The notes under the pieces are model-generated. The model did no database searches. It was not told the origin of the DNA and worked only from the letters and a program-made list of their open reading frames with translations. From contig NC_049980.1 of assembly GCF_000003815.2 (NCBI RefSeq), positions 2,287,182 through 2,351,181 on the forward strand: a DNA stretch of 64,000 nucleotides. Reading direction: 5' to 3'. This document shows, in pieces, positions 1 to 11,600 of this stretch. The position numbers were made by a program, and so were the translations under genes. Every line of letters starts with the position of its first letter. The first letter of the stretch is position 1. The DNA is from Branchiostoma floridae (lineage: Eukaryota > Chordata > Leptocardii > Amphioxiformes > Branchiostomatidae).

Positions 1-180
1 GGAGGGGGTACGGAGAGCCAGACAGAGGTAGGACAGGAGGGGGTACGGAGAGCCAGACAGAGGTAGGACAGGAGGGGGTACGGAGAGCCAGACAGAGGTA
101 GGACAGGAGGGGGTACGGAGAGCCAGACAGAGGTAGGACAGGAGGGGGTACGGAGAGCCAGACAGAGGTAGGACAGGAGG
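1..180. repeat. 35-bp tandem repeat, five copies
   Basis: Five nearly identical head-to-tail copies of a 35-bp G-rich unit (begins GGAGGGGGTACGGAGAGCC) start at the window edge, so the array probably continues upstream. It lies in a GTPBP3 intron. A second short tandem duplication (about 34 bp, two copies) follows at 204-267. Confidence 0.95.
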
Positions 181-358
181 GTTGGGGTGCTTCTTCTAAA
201 ATCTCTGGAATAGAAATATCCATAGTCCAATGCTTTCTGGAATAGAAATATCCATAGTCCAATGCTTTCTGAAAATGCATTAACTATCTATGGTGGATCG
301 AGTGATCAAGTTTCAAATCCCAACCACAGTTTCTTACATTTTACACAAGCTTGTACAT

Positions 359-723
359 GTGATCATGTTACCTTGAAAGTTCAAGTGTTCATAGTCATTA
401 TAGAACTAGTTTAACTGTAATATCCAACACAAAAATTTTCGACTGAACAGCACCAGTCTTTGTCAAGGAATGAACAATCCACTGCTGTCGTGACGTCACG
501 TTTTGCAGATAGAATATGACTCAGTAAGCAGTTGTGGGCACCATAGACTTCCTGCAACTTATGATTCACTCCTTACTGAGTCCCGTGTTTTATCTACATA
601 ACGTGACGACAGCAGTGGATTATTCATTCCTTGACAAAGACTGGTGCTGTCTAGTCGAAAATTTGGGTGAGTCCAATTTTTGTGTTGGAAATTACAGTTA
701 AACTAGTTCTATAACATGATCAC
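359..723. mobile_element. Foldback / MITE-like inverted repeat in GTPBP3 intron
   Basis: The outer ends GTGATCATGTTA (359-370) and TAACATGATCAC (712-723) are exact inverted copies. Inner blocks also pair, for example CACCAGTCTTTGTCAAGGAA (451-470) with its inverse near 629-648, and GACTCAGTAAG (519-529) with its inverse near 575-585. The two arms together make a 365-bp near-complete palindrome with a short loop, typical of a MITE. It ends 56 bp upstream of a GTPBP3 splice acceptor. No clear target duplication was identified. Confidence 0.75.
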
Positions 724-779
724 GTTGATATAAACACTCTGCGATGTATATGACTGTGTTTGTTTAATCTCCCTCCCAG

Positions 780-1148
780 AGCACAGCAAGCTGACATCTC
801 AGTCTTGGTGTTGGATGCTACAGATGTCATGGCTGCCGTATCCCGGCAACCAGGTCACTACTTGACTTTACAGCAGTACGTACAGGATCACATCCCTGAC
901 CTCGGCCTACAGGGCACCACGTTTGACACAAACGACGGGACCACCAACCCAACAGACTCGTACCTTATCGTGGTGAACAAGTCAGACTTGGTGGATGCAG
1001 GAGGAAGTCTTGGGACTCTCCTGGCGAGTTCGGAGCTCGCAACCGAGGGGGACGGAGCAAGGGACGGCGATGTGTGCGTGATGTCGTGTCTGACGGGGGA
1101 AGGCATGGATGGGTTCTTACAGCTCCTGCAGCTCAAGGTCAAACTCAT
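780..1148 (+). CDS. GTPBP3: GTPBP3 penultimate coding exon (G domain, G4-G5)
   Basis: The acceptor is a pyrimidine tract followed by CCCTCCCAG at 771-779 and the donor is GTGAGT at 1149. The exon enters with one base completing a codon and leaves in phase 2. NKSD lies about 65 residues into the exon, and SCLTGEG about 40 residues later. Confidence 0.92.
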
Positions 1149-1855
1149 GTGAGTGTCTATCAACCTTGTCATGAGTGTTTCTAATTAGAAAATGATTGGT
1201 CAGTGCTCCAAATACTTTTTTCAGCCAGGTTACTCAGGCAGCAACCCGAGTTAGAAGCTAACCTGGCTTCCAACTCGGGTTGCCCCACTTTAAGTTAATA
1301 TTACTTTGTTCAAATTAGCGACTTATCCATGATCTTTTCTTCAAGTTACATGTTGCTACTACTGTTTTATCTCATAGATAAATAAAGAAATAAAAGCTTA
1401 CACATGAGGTGGAAGCAGAGCACTGTTCTAACTGCAAAATTTAATGTTGCGCACTGTGCTACCTGTGTTTAGAATTATGTTGCGCCAAGCAAAATGTGGT
1501 TGCATTTGTAAGAGGGCAAGTGGATATTTTGAGCACTGTTGGTCTTCTGGAGGAAAGTTTTCATTCCAACATTTAAATTTTGAAAATGTTAATGGCCTTA
1601 TTGACGTGTCTTCTGTTTTAAAGGTGTGGGAACCCCCTGGCAGGGAACCCGAGTTTCACGCAGGCTCGTCACAGGGCACACCTGACCGCCTGTTTACAGG
1701 CGCTGACATCATACGCGGGAATGTGCGAGCGAGACCTGGTGCTGGCGGCGGAGGAGCTGAGGACGGGTCTGAGACACCTTGGGAAGATCACAGGGAAGAT
1801 GGGGGCAGAGGAGATACTGGATGTCATCTTCAGGGACTTCTGCATCGGGAAGTGA
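780..1855 (+). CDS. GTPBP3: GTPBP3 (MnmE family) mitochondrial tRNA-modification GTPase, last two coding exons
   Basis: These are the two 3'-most coding exons, 780-1148 and 1624-1855. They join in phase (AT + G gives Met) and end in TGA at 1853-1855. In the MnmE/GTPBP3 family this protein forms the 5-taurinomethyluridine-type modification of U34 in mitochondrial tRNAs, together with MTO1. The first exon encodes the second half of the G domain: DATD, the G4 guanine-specificity motif NKSD, and a G5-like SCLTGEG. The second encodes the C-terminal helical domain ending in RDFCIGK; the invariant C-terminal Cys of the FC(I/V)GK motif is present. Everything upstream (TrmE N-domain, G1-G3) is outside the window. 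A variant polyadenylation signal ATTAAA lies at 1964. The gene is convergent with the GOLM-like gene. Confidence 0.93.
1230..1286. repeat. Perfect hairpin in GTPBP3 intron
   Basis: GCAACCCGAGTT and AACTCGGGTTGC flank a shorter nested stem (GAAGC/GCTTC) around the loop TAACCTG. The structure is about 55 bp. It may be the remnant of a palindromic element; no function is implied. Confidence 0.8.
1624..1855 (+). CDS. GTPBP3: GTPBP3 terminal coding exon (C-terminal helical domain)
   Basis: The acceptor is TTTTAAAG ending at 1623. The exon encodes NPLAGNPSFTQARHRAHLTA, then helical sequence, and ends RDFCIGK-stop. ARHR and the terminal FC(I/V)GK are hallmarks of MnmE proteins. Confidence 0.93.
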
Positions 1856-4805
1856 TGGACACACATATGGGACTTCTGTATACCTTCAAAATATTCTGAG
1901 AAAGAAACAACAGGAAATTCCTGCCCTGTCCTATTTGCCAACAGCAAATTTTGTTGGCCCCTCATTAAAACATGAGAGATCAAAAAACATTAAGAAAGAG
2001 ACATTATTTATTCCAGAATTAGCCCATGTGAAACCTTGTCCCCTATGGGCATGCTGCTAACACAGACTGTTAACAATAGTATATACAACTTTGCATAGAA
2101 AATACATACCTTAACCCCCGCTATACACGTCTATATATAAAGATAGCAGTGTGCATATGTATATGCATCATAATGAAAGATCTAACAAATGTTACTCCCT
2201 CTTTTATAGGTCTAATAATAATATAATATAATTTCTACATTTCACTCTGTGGAAGCAAAACTAATAGTTTAAAACATGATTACTGCTTTTTTACAGGAGA
2301 AACCTGGAAAACTCTGTTCTGAAGACAAAATAACACCCATAATTGGTTGTACCCATGTGTAAACCTGTATCTGTTCTACAGGTGTAATAATTACACACTT
2401 TATATATCTGAGATATTGTTGGTAAATTTGACTTTGTACACTCTCTCAGAAACCATGTACTTGCAATGACAGTACAGTAAAACTTGTGACATCATGACAC
2501 CATCCTCTTCCATGAAAACCTACTGGGTTCTTTGTGTGATTCTGTGTGAGTATGGGAGTCCCTGTAAACTAACCATGATGGCACCCTGGACACTGATTCT
2601 TTGATTGTAAAAGTTTTATCTGATATAAAGCTGAAGGTAACAGGTATAAGAAAAGACTCTCACTGCTCTCCAAGCAGAGGTTAGGCTCCAACTGTTTTTT
2701 AAACATTTTTAGTCGTTTTTATCGGGCTTTCTATTTTGTATTTTATCTTGCTGTGTCAAAAAGTTTGGCTGGCGTACTTCAAGAAAAATGACGAAATAGA
2801 AAGCCTGATAAAAACGACTAAAAAAACAGCCGGAGCCTAACCTCTGCTTGGAGAGTAGACTCTCACCACTCTAGCAAGTATAACAAATCAAGCTGTCCAA
2901 TCTGTTAACTACAGAATTCTGCTTTCCACAATTTTAGAAGTCCGAATGAATCTAACAGCTAATGCTCAGCACAGATGTTAATTCCTGACACATGGTAGAT
3001 TATAAGTCAATGTAGAACAACAGTAACAGCAGAAATCATGTCCTTATCCTTTCATAAGAATGATAAAAGGTAACTCTTTAGTAAGGCGTATACATATCAA
3101 TACTAATCATATATTGCAACTGCATGACGTACAGCACCGACCCCACCACCAGTCTTATATCAACATTACACTATGTACAGGGTTGAACCTTCTGGCCCAT
3201 ATTCTCACCATGTAAAACCTCTCGTCAGGCCAAACCAAACCAGTCTTTTGTTTCCTGTCCTTAAAGGCTTTATAAGTGAACCTGGTAGCAAAAGCTTTGT
3301 ACAATTTCGGGGATGCATAAATCGCACTGGTAATTTGTGTACACGCAATATCAACAGCCATTAGGCCAGGAAACAAGGAAATGCATTGGTTTTGCCTGTA
3401 AATTTTGTCTTTTTTCTATTTTCTTTGAATAATGCAAATATTACTGAAGAAAAGCTATCAAACCTTACAGGAAATACTGCAACAGCATGAAAAAGTGAAA
3501 GAAATTTACAGCAAAATGAACCAACAAAAACTGTAGACCTTTAAGCTCTGCAGTGAAAAAAAATAACATGAGATTTTCACCTTACTGTAAAATGTAAATG
3601 AAGATAGACGAGTTTAACATATAAGTGGCATTAACCAATACTGGGGTAATTTGGTGGTAGCACTGCTGACACTCACTATTCCCATCTATGGTAATTTCAT
3701 TACAGTGTGTTTCTCCACCACATATCACTATTTCAGCTCCAGATAAATGCTACCTTCCAATACAAAAGTATTTCAAATGTACCACCATGAAGGAACCCAT
3801 AGACTCAGGGTTCAATGCTTCAATGCTTCACCACTACGAAGCAACGTGTCATTCAGGAATATCCATGAAAATTATATCAAAGGACAGTACTTGAAGTATT
3901 CAACACAATTTCACTGCTTCTGACATGATTGGAACGACAGACACTTAACGTGCAATTTTGCAGCCACTTAGACCCAAAGTTACAAATTCCGAGTGATTCA
4001 GTGCACTAAAACAGCAACTTGTGCAAAAGTTTAAGTTTGTTTACTGGTAACTCTTGATCATCTGTGGGTGCTTCAGTGCACCAAATCAGTAGTGCAGGTT
4101 TAAGGCATCTGGGAATGATAATGGCAGAAATGAAACACCAACATCTCAGCACCTGTCTACTTCACAACAAAGCCTCCAACAAAATTCACCAAAACTGTCG
4201 AGGATGACCGCTGTAGCAGCAATGTGTGCAACAAACTTACATGTAAATGGGAAAAAAATGTAAATCTAATGAAAGTAAATAATGCTTACACATACATATT
4301 GGAGAACTCAGCTTGAAATCATGGTAAAAAATGCCCTAAGGACATGGCAGAATTTTCAGTTACCCTAACCCTCAAAGTAAGTTTGCATGTGAATTGGAGT
4401 AAAGGTCTACCACACCAGTACTGATTGGCCCTGACTCTTGAGGGTTTAAGTTTGTGTATCTGCAAGTTGATGACTTCAACGATTTCACTTAGTAAACAAG
4501 GAACTGTCCTCAAAAAGTTTGCACTACCCAGACAAATAAGATACTACATTCTACGACTCCCCTATCAGAACTATGTTGTAACTTATTGCCAACGCTGTTG
4601 CCGCACAGTTGCTGTGGGTTGGTTTCCATGACAACACGTTTCCACAATGACGGATCACATGGGTGCAGCCACCTGTACTCCTTCCTCCACCCCTGGCATG
4701 CCTGCATCTGCTGACAGGGAAGACAATGTTAGAGACAGAAGGGCAGCAAACTTCATGTTTTTCAGAAGGACCATCTGTGGCCACAAGAAAATCATGATTA
4801 CTAGT
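1856..4805. other. Convergent 3' flanks of GTPBP3 and the GOLM-like gene
   Basis: This is AT-rich sequence between two genes transcribed towards each other. It contains the GTPBP3 3'UTR, a 193-bp palindromic MITE (2664-2856) and probably the GOLM 3'UTR. On the minus strand the clearest AATAAA I see is near 2006, which would imply a long GOLM 3'UTR; this is uncertain. I see no supportable coding exon. Confidence 0.6.
2664..2856. mobile_element. Palindromic MITE with 10-bp target-site duplication
   Basis: The arms CTCTCCAAGCAGAGGTTAGG... and its exact inverse pair over more than 24 bp. Inner blocks (AGTCGTTTTTATC..., AAATAGAAAGCC...) continue the pairing, so the element is almost entirely hairpin. 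It is flanked by AGACTCTCAC at 2654-2663 and 2857-2866. A 9-10 bp duplication is typical of Mutator-like elements, so this is probably a non-autonomous MULE derivative; that class call is inference. Confidence 0.85.
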
Positions 4806-5680
4806 TCAAAGAAGATAACTGGGATGGATTATCATGTAAAACACTGCCGTACCATGCATCTGTACATCTCCCTTCTCCTGGTCCTCAGGCTCCTCCTCAT
4901 CTTCTTCCTCTTCTTTGTCATTGTCATCGTCATCTTCGTCATCACCCTCATCTATGTCATCACCTTCCTCCTCACCTTCATCACCCTCATCACCATCACC
5001 TGCCAACACACCATCACCATCCTCATCACCATCCTCATCACCGTAATCACCCTCATCTATCCCAGCATTCACAGCCCTATCTACATCACCATCACCGTTA
5101 GCATCATCACCAAAAACACCCTCGTCAAGCCTGTCATAGTCAGCATCATCACCCACTAGCTGTGCTTCCCCCTGCTCATCCTCATCATCCTTGTAGTTAT
5201 CATTCTCATCATCCAAATCATCTTCTTCTTCATCATCATCATCATAATCATCTACAGCATCCCCATCACTCCTTTCATTGCTGTTTCCTAGCTGGTAACC
5301 CTGATCATCCTCCTGGTTTACTTTTACCACTTCCCCACCATTATCATAAAAGATCCCGTCCCCCCTTCCCTCCTGCTCTTTTTCCCCCTCCCCACCATGG
5401 TTCGAGTATGCCCCCTCCCCCTCAGACAGGTTAGTGCCTCCACCCTGCTCACCATCACCCCCCTGCATGTCCAGGTCTCTGTCAGCATCCGCCACCTGCG
5501 GGACGATCTGGTTGTCATGGTAATATTCCTGCACGCCCTCGTTCTCTTCCTTGATGATCTGGTGGTTCTGTTCTTCTGCAGCCTGCTCGTCGTCAGGAAT
5601 CTCGTTGTTGCCGATGTGGTCTTCATCCGCGCCTTCGTCATCCTCATTGTACTCTACATTGTCACCGTCTCCACGCTCAC
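4806..5680 (-). CDS. GOLM: GOLM-like terminal exon 9 (very acidic C-terminus)
   Basis: The acceptor is TTTTTCTGTAAAG. About 290 codons follow, dominated by Asp, Glu and Gly, with EEQNHQIIKEENEGVQEYYH near the start. The stop is TGA at 4808-4806. The last 20 residues (after DQEKGDVQ) are hydrophobic and untypical, so the true 3' end could instead be reached through a further intron. Confidence 0.75.
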
Positions 5681-8600
5681 CTTTACAGAAAAATGTTATG
5701 TTGTTACTTCTCATAGAGTGGAAGCTACTACAAGGTGTAAGCCACCAGCTCTGGACTAGTCATTACCTTGCAAAGATGATGCCCTAATACAAGGTGTAAA
5801 ACAGTATTGTTCTTGTTTAGTTCTGTCATTCGTCATTACATATTACAGATACTAAGCTACTACAAGGTATAACACACCAGTTCTGTACAGAGATGGTAAC
5901 TGCAACTGCCAGGTGCAACACCAGCAGCATCTATTGACTGAGTGTACTAACTTTTGACAGGCTTCTATAAAAGGTGTGGCAACCATGTTGATTGCCTACT
6001 GTATATTGTATCACTGTATCTTTCCTTCGTATCACTGACATTATAGATCACAACATGCTCTTGACTATAAGTTAACTCCATATTAAACATTTACCAGTAT
6101 GTGCAGGGCTACACTTGGAGAAACAGTGTTTGAGAGATCTTTAGAGGTATGCAGTTTAGCCACGCAGGACGCATTATGCTGGGGGACATTGAATTGGAGA
6201 TACACACGTTTTAATGGTGGAATTATTTCTACTTTGCATGTTAACATTACTGCATTTGAGACAGTTTTCTATTTACCTTCCTGTAGCTCCTCTTCATTGT
6301 CCTCCCCAGCATGCCCCCCCTCCAGATGTTCCTCCTGAACCAGCTCGTCTCCTACATGTTCTCCTAGAACCCCCTCCTCTGCAGCATGGCCCCCCTCAAG
6401 GTGCTCCCCCTGTTCCTCTGCAGGACCCCCCTCCTCTGCCCTCTCCCCGGCATCACCCCCCTCCTGGAACATGGTGTCCTTAGCCTCCTCCTGTGGGACA
6501 GGTGAGAACAGGTGAGTCCAGGTGTCCACACAGGGGTTTCTAAAATACACAAGATGGTAGCAGACTAGCTTTTCAGCTTCTCCCTCATATCTTACAGCAT
6601 GCGGGATGCTCTCAAGAGACTCAAGCATTCAAGAAAAAACAAGTTTTCATGTCAGTTGGTTCCTTGACTATAAGTCATGGACGGGTAATAACAATGTCCT
6701 ATTCTAATCAGCTGATACAGGGAGGTTTAAGCAACATTGTTTCATCCTTTTAGTAATATACTGTCTACTACCATGTTAAAAGAGTCATTCCATTGTAAAG
6801 AATTAGAATTTGTAGATTACATGGCTACATTCATGAATTCTTCACAGCAAGCAAAACTGAATTAGTATTTCTTATTCAGCAGTGCATGTATAGTGCCCGG
6901 GACAGATCCAGAAAGTTCTACTACTAACAATATTTACACCTTCAATCTAAACTGTTACAGCCCTATACTATAGGTACGAATACGGCAGGAGGGAGGAAAG
7001 GTCCACACAGTGCAGTAGGAAGGGGGGCGGTCTTACAGGCAATGAAACTATGGTGAGCAATAGGTGTGAGGAAAGTTTGGCAGGCATGTTTGAAAAACGA
7101 ACAGGATGTTCAGTACAACAGAAGTGAAGAGGTTTTTCTCTTGCTTGGCGTATTTCTTAATCCACCACAACTAAAGCAAAAAGGGAAAAGAGGGGGTAGA
7201 AAGAAAATGTACTAGAAAGATTTAAGGGCATGTCAAGGTTCAGACAAATTGATGCACATAAGCACAAAATTTCACTGTCGAAAAAAGGTACTCTAGTGCT
7301 TTTAGGAAGTAACACATTTTGATCAAAAGCATTTTTCTGAGTATATCCTTGAAACCCCTGGTTTTCAAGCCTCAACTAGATGTTGAAAGAACGACCAAGC
7401 TACTTCATTATGACTTGTAAAGGTGCTATAAAGCCCCTAAACAACCTTTCTGGTACCATGCAACAGTTACTGTTATTAGATAGAAATGGCAAGATAGACT
7501 GTATCCTGTGTTCCAGAAACTTGCAGTCAGCACGGCAAACATCTGTGATTTGTTAGGGCTACTAACAGCAGATGCTGTGGTTAAAGATCATAATGTTTCC
7601 TGAAAGCCAGCATTCCTGACAGCCTCCCACCCTCACCGACAGTGAACACAGGACCAGTGTGCCTGTCGGAGAAGCGGCATCAAGCCTGACGGGAAACATC
7701 ACTTCTCTCAACCCCAACATCTGCTCAGAGATGATGAGAAGTGAGGAGTGGTGGTGTATGTATGAGCCTTATTGTGAGAGGTTAGCATAAGCCACAGCAC
7801 GCCTGCACACGGCTGGACCTGTGGTTGGTCCCCTTCCTCCCCATCACCATATACGTAATCCTCAGCACGATCTACAGCTTCCTCATCATCATCATCATCA
7901 TCTTCATCATCATCTGCATCTACAGCATAATCATCCACCTGCTCATTCTCTTCCTGCTGTCCTTCCTCCCCAGCCTCAGCAGCTTCACCTGCAGGGAACA
8001 GAGGAGGTTTTTATTTAGCAACATTCTGTAGGATAGACTTGTAACATACTTTATGTGACAGTCATACACTGTACATAGGCAACGATAACATTCGATACGG
8101 GTGTTAATGATCTGGTGACAACTTTCCGTATTATTAAGGTTCTAAGTTGTATAACACTTTCATCAAACAAATCAAATGCAGGCGCAGTTGAATATAAAAA
8201 AAAACCACCGGATTTGGACTGGAATTGCTGTCGTTACAATTTTTTCTTCAATGACACCAAATTTTCTCAACTTTTGGAGCCATTTTGGAGTTTTCTCCAG
8301 ACACAGGTGTCACCTCCAAGAGGATGAACTGAACTGAACTGATGACATAAGTAAAATACCCTCTGTCCCAGCCCTCCCACAGGGCAATCCTATCCAAGGT
8401 CAGGCCAATACTTCAGGTGATACAGAAAACACTGTGATGTATTCTATATGTACATGTTCATCATAATATGTCTCACAGCACAAAAATCGATTGGCTGACC
8501 AGTCTGTGAGCTCTATGGTAGGAATATGTTCTCCAATCATAGCATTGCGATCGAACAATGTTTGTGGGTGACCAAGCCTAGCAATGGAATTCTTCTATTG

Positions 8601-11600
8601 TTCTATTTTTCTGTGTTCACCAATGCTTGATGCCATGACTTTGAAAAGTAGTAAGAAGTATACCAAAATCTTAATTGGAAAAATTTGCCCGATTGGGTAA
8701 ATGAGGTAGGACATGTGCATGCCTGATCAGCACTTTCACTTGCCCCGGGAAATCAGGCAAACAAACTTGTCTAATCTTGCCTTCCCAGAACACCCTGCAC
8801 TAGGGGTGTGTACCGGTACAGTGTAATGCAAGGTTACCAGTTTACGTGCAGGACCAGTTCACGGTCAGTTATGGGCAGGTGCAGACTTCGAGGTGAATTG
8901 TGAAAAAGAAAATTCTCTTCAGTAGGCAAGGAGTACGTCTATAGCATCTATGGGCATGCATCTTATTTATGATATATGTTTGCATCCAGCAAAGCAGCCG
9001 ACTAAACGTTTAAAAAGCCTGACAACAGTTTAAATTGACGCATGGGATGGTAAAACACTGCTATAGATGGCCCGGTTTTAATCGTAATTCTCAATCGCTA
9101 ACTTCGTCCCCTCTTTCTAAATCCTACAAACTCTATAACAATTGTAACATCGTCTGAAACCAAACCTGCAGTTCTTATCTCAAGAATTCATGGTGATTTT
9201 ATGTATGTTATCCAAAGGAAGTCTTAAAAACTACATGAAAACAAGTGACTGTCGTCGCCGAGCCGGTAGTTTTCGAACGCCATGTTGCATCACGTGACTG
9301 TGCAGTTCAAGCTTGTGCACTGGAGGGCAGGGCAAAATCGCTAAGGGGCGCTGTTTTAGCCTAATTCATGTGGGGAGGGCACGGCGCGACGAAGCCATAT
9401 GTATACTGAACATTTTAAGGCCAATAACTATCTATACAATCAATAAAAACATATAAATGCGTCGCCGATGTCATGAGTACCATTGGGCAAGTTGTGGAAC
9501 AGCATGGCGCTAGGGGTGGCGTTCTGTTGGGGCAAAGATGACTTACCGGTAAGTTTAGCGGCGATGCAAAGTGCACGGCATGCCGTCAATGTAAACATTT
9601 ATCCATCATGTTATCTCAGTGGACTACTTGGGAAACTTTTTATGGGAAATGATCAATTATATGGCCTTTAGAAAAATAACTCCAGAGAGAAACACCCAAC
9701 TGACCGTAAACTGGTCACCCTGAAAGAATTCTTGGCTGCAGACTTGTTTTTTAAAGAAGCTCGCACGGCAATAAATCCAACAGAAGAAATATGATGCCAC
9801 ACAAAAGTTGATGCAGACCGACTAAGATATCTTCCGAAAGGAGAGTTTTTCATTTCTGCCTGCGGGTTTTCTGTAAAACTGTGTTGTTAATAAATCGACC
9901 GTAAACTTGTAACCTTGCGTTACCAGTACAAACTTGTTTTTCTTATTGGACCAGTCCAGAAAGACCGGACCTGAATAAATTGTTTGGACCGGATGTTGGA
10001 CCTATTTGAAAATGAACAAATTATATGATTCTCACGTTTTGGGGCTTACCAGTCGAGGAAAATAACAAGAGCGAAGCAGAGCAGAGTCTATAGTCGTTTC
10101 TACCAAGTTTTACAGTCAATCGTACAGAGGCAGTTATATTTTAAAACGCCATTGGGAGTCGAATACTCCACAAAACAGATTTCTTTGTAGCGAAAAGGAC
10201 CATTGTTTTCAGTATCGCCTATTCACAAGCTCTCACATACTGAACTACGTCCAGCTTCAGGTCTGGATCTGGACCCGATCCTCTGGACTTGAATCAAACC
10301 TGGACCTGGACCTGGACCTGTACCCACCCCTACCCTGCACACCTTCATGCCCCTGGTCACCATCCCCGGGAGGCTGGATGTTCACCACTCCCTCCTGGCC
10401 CTGCAGTTCTGCTGCATTAGCAGCGCCCCCTTGCTGCTCCTGTTGATCTGCCAGCTGCTGCTCCACCCCATGGACAGCCTGATGCCTGGGTTTACAACAC
10501 AAGCAACACAACAACTCAGTAATATCTATATTACTTATATTATCTATATTATCTTTCCTAATAGTTCAGTCTAATACCAGCTGTGAACCTTGGACTTACT
10601 AGAGAAAAGTCTTCAAATGCCTGTTGGACTTGGTACACACAAGTACATGAACATAACACTAAGGGACTATCACTATCAGTACATGAAGACAGTTTCCATT
10701 CAGGACATACTTCTCCATCTGTCCTGTTACATTTTGCACATCGTGCAATTCACTCTGGTTCCTGGCTTCCAGCGACCATGTCAGGCCACTGATGATTGGC
10801 TGTTCCTGTGCGGCTGAAATGTTTCCACGCCATTCCATCTGTGTTGAGTCCAGAATACCAGACAAGTTTTGAAGAACGCCCATCTGCGTCGTATCCGACA
10901 AGTTTTGGTGTCCTTCCTGCTCTGTGATGAGGAGTGGTGCTGACATGTTCCTACTTGAGCTTTCCCAAGCATTCCTGTGTGTGGCATGCAGTACCAGATT
11001 GATGATGCAGATCGGGCATACAGTGAGGTTTGTTTGTTTGTTTGTAGAGATGATGTGTGGTTACACGGGACTGTTGTCATGTTTGGCAAAGCATCCTTTA
11101 CACACCGTACATCCTTAAAAAGCTCTTTTTCACATTTCTATTCAGAAATCATAGATTACAGAACATTGTAAGCTATCTGCACTGCTACTATCTAACCATT
11201 GCTAACAATTCCATACCCTAGACACATAACAGCAGTCACATTAATCTGTCAAATTCCAGCATACACAGCTTACACTTAGCTTGATTAAATCTCGCTTATA
11301 GCAGCCTGCCCAACATCCACTGGCCTCCTAGCCTGATTAAATCTCACACATAGCAGCCTGCCCAACATCCACTGGCCTCCTAGAAGGGGCCAGTTACAGC
11401 CCCGGACAGCAGAGTTTGTGTAACAAAGACTACTCAGTACTGAACCAGGAGTAAACAAGCAGGCTTTTGAACTTTTCAGGAACTGTTGCGTGCATTGTTT
11501 ACACTGTTTCTGTGGTCATTACTACACGATTATTGGTCTCTCAGTTTCTGTGCCATCGCGAGAAAATAATACTTCAAAGAGACATAGAGAGGGTAACTGA

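Larger units (their letters stand above)
5681..10333 (-). other. GOLM-like introns between exons 6 and 9
   Basis: Apart from exons 7 and 8 this stretch is intronic. The main visible structure is a degenerate repeat element from about 8802 (TAGGGGTGTGTACCGG) to about 10334 (CCTGTACCCACCCCTA, inverted). Inside it, GCAAGGTTACCAGTTTACG (8829) recurs inverted near 9900. I find no independent gene. Confidence 0.5.

Noticed and set aside
1-180. CRISPR-like regular array
   Set aside because: Units are contiguous with no unique spacers, and the window is clearly animal. All regular arrays here are minisatellites.
4647-5759. Plus-strand frames rich in Ile/Thr/Leu and Pro/His
   Set aside because: They are antisense shadows of the Asp/Glu-coding GOLM terminal exon.
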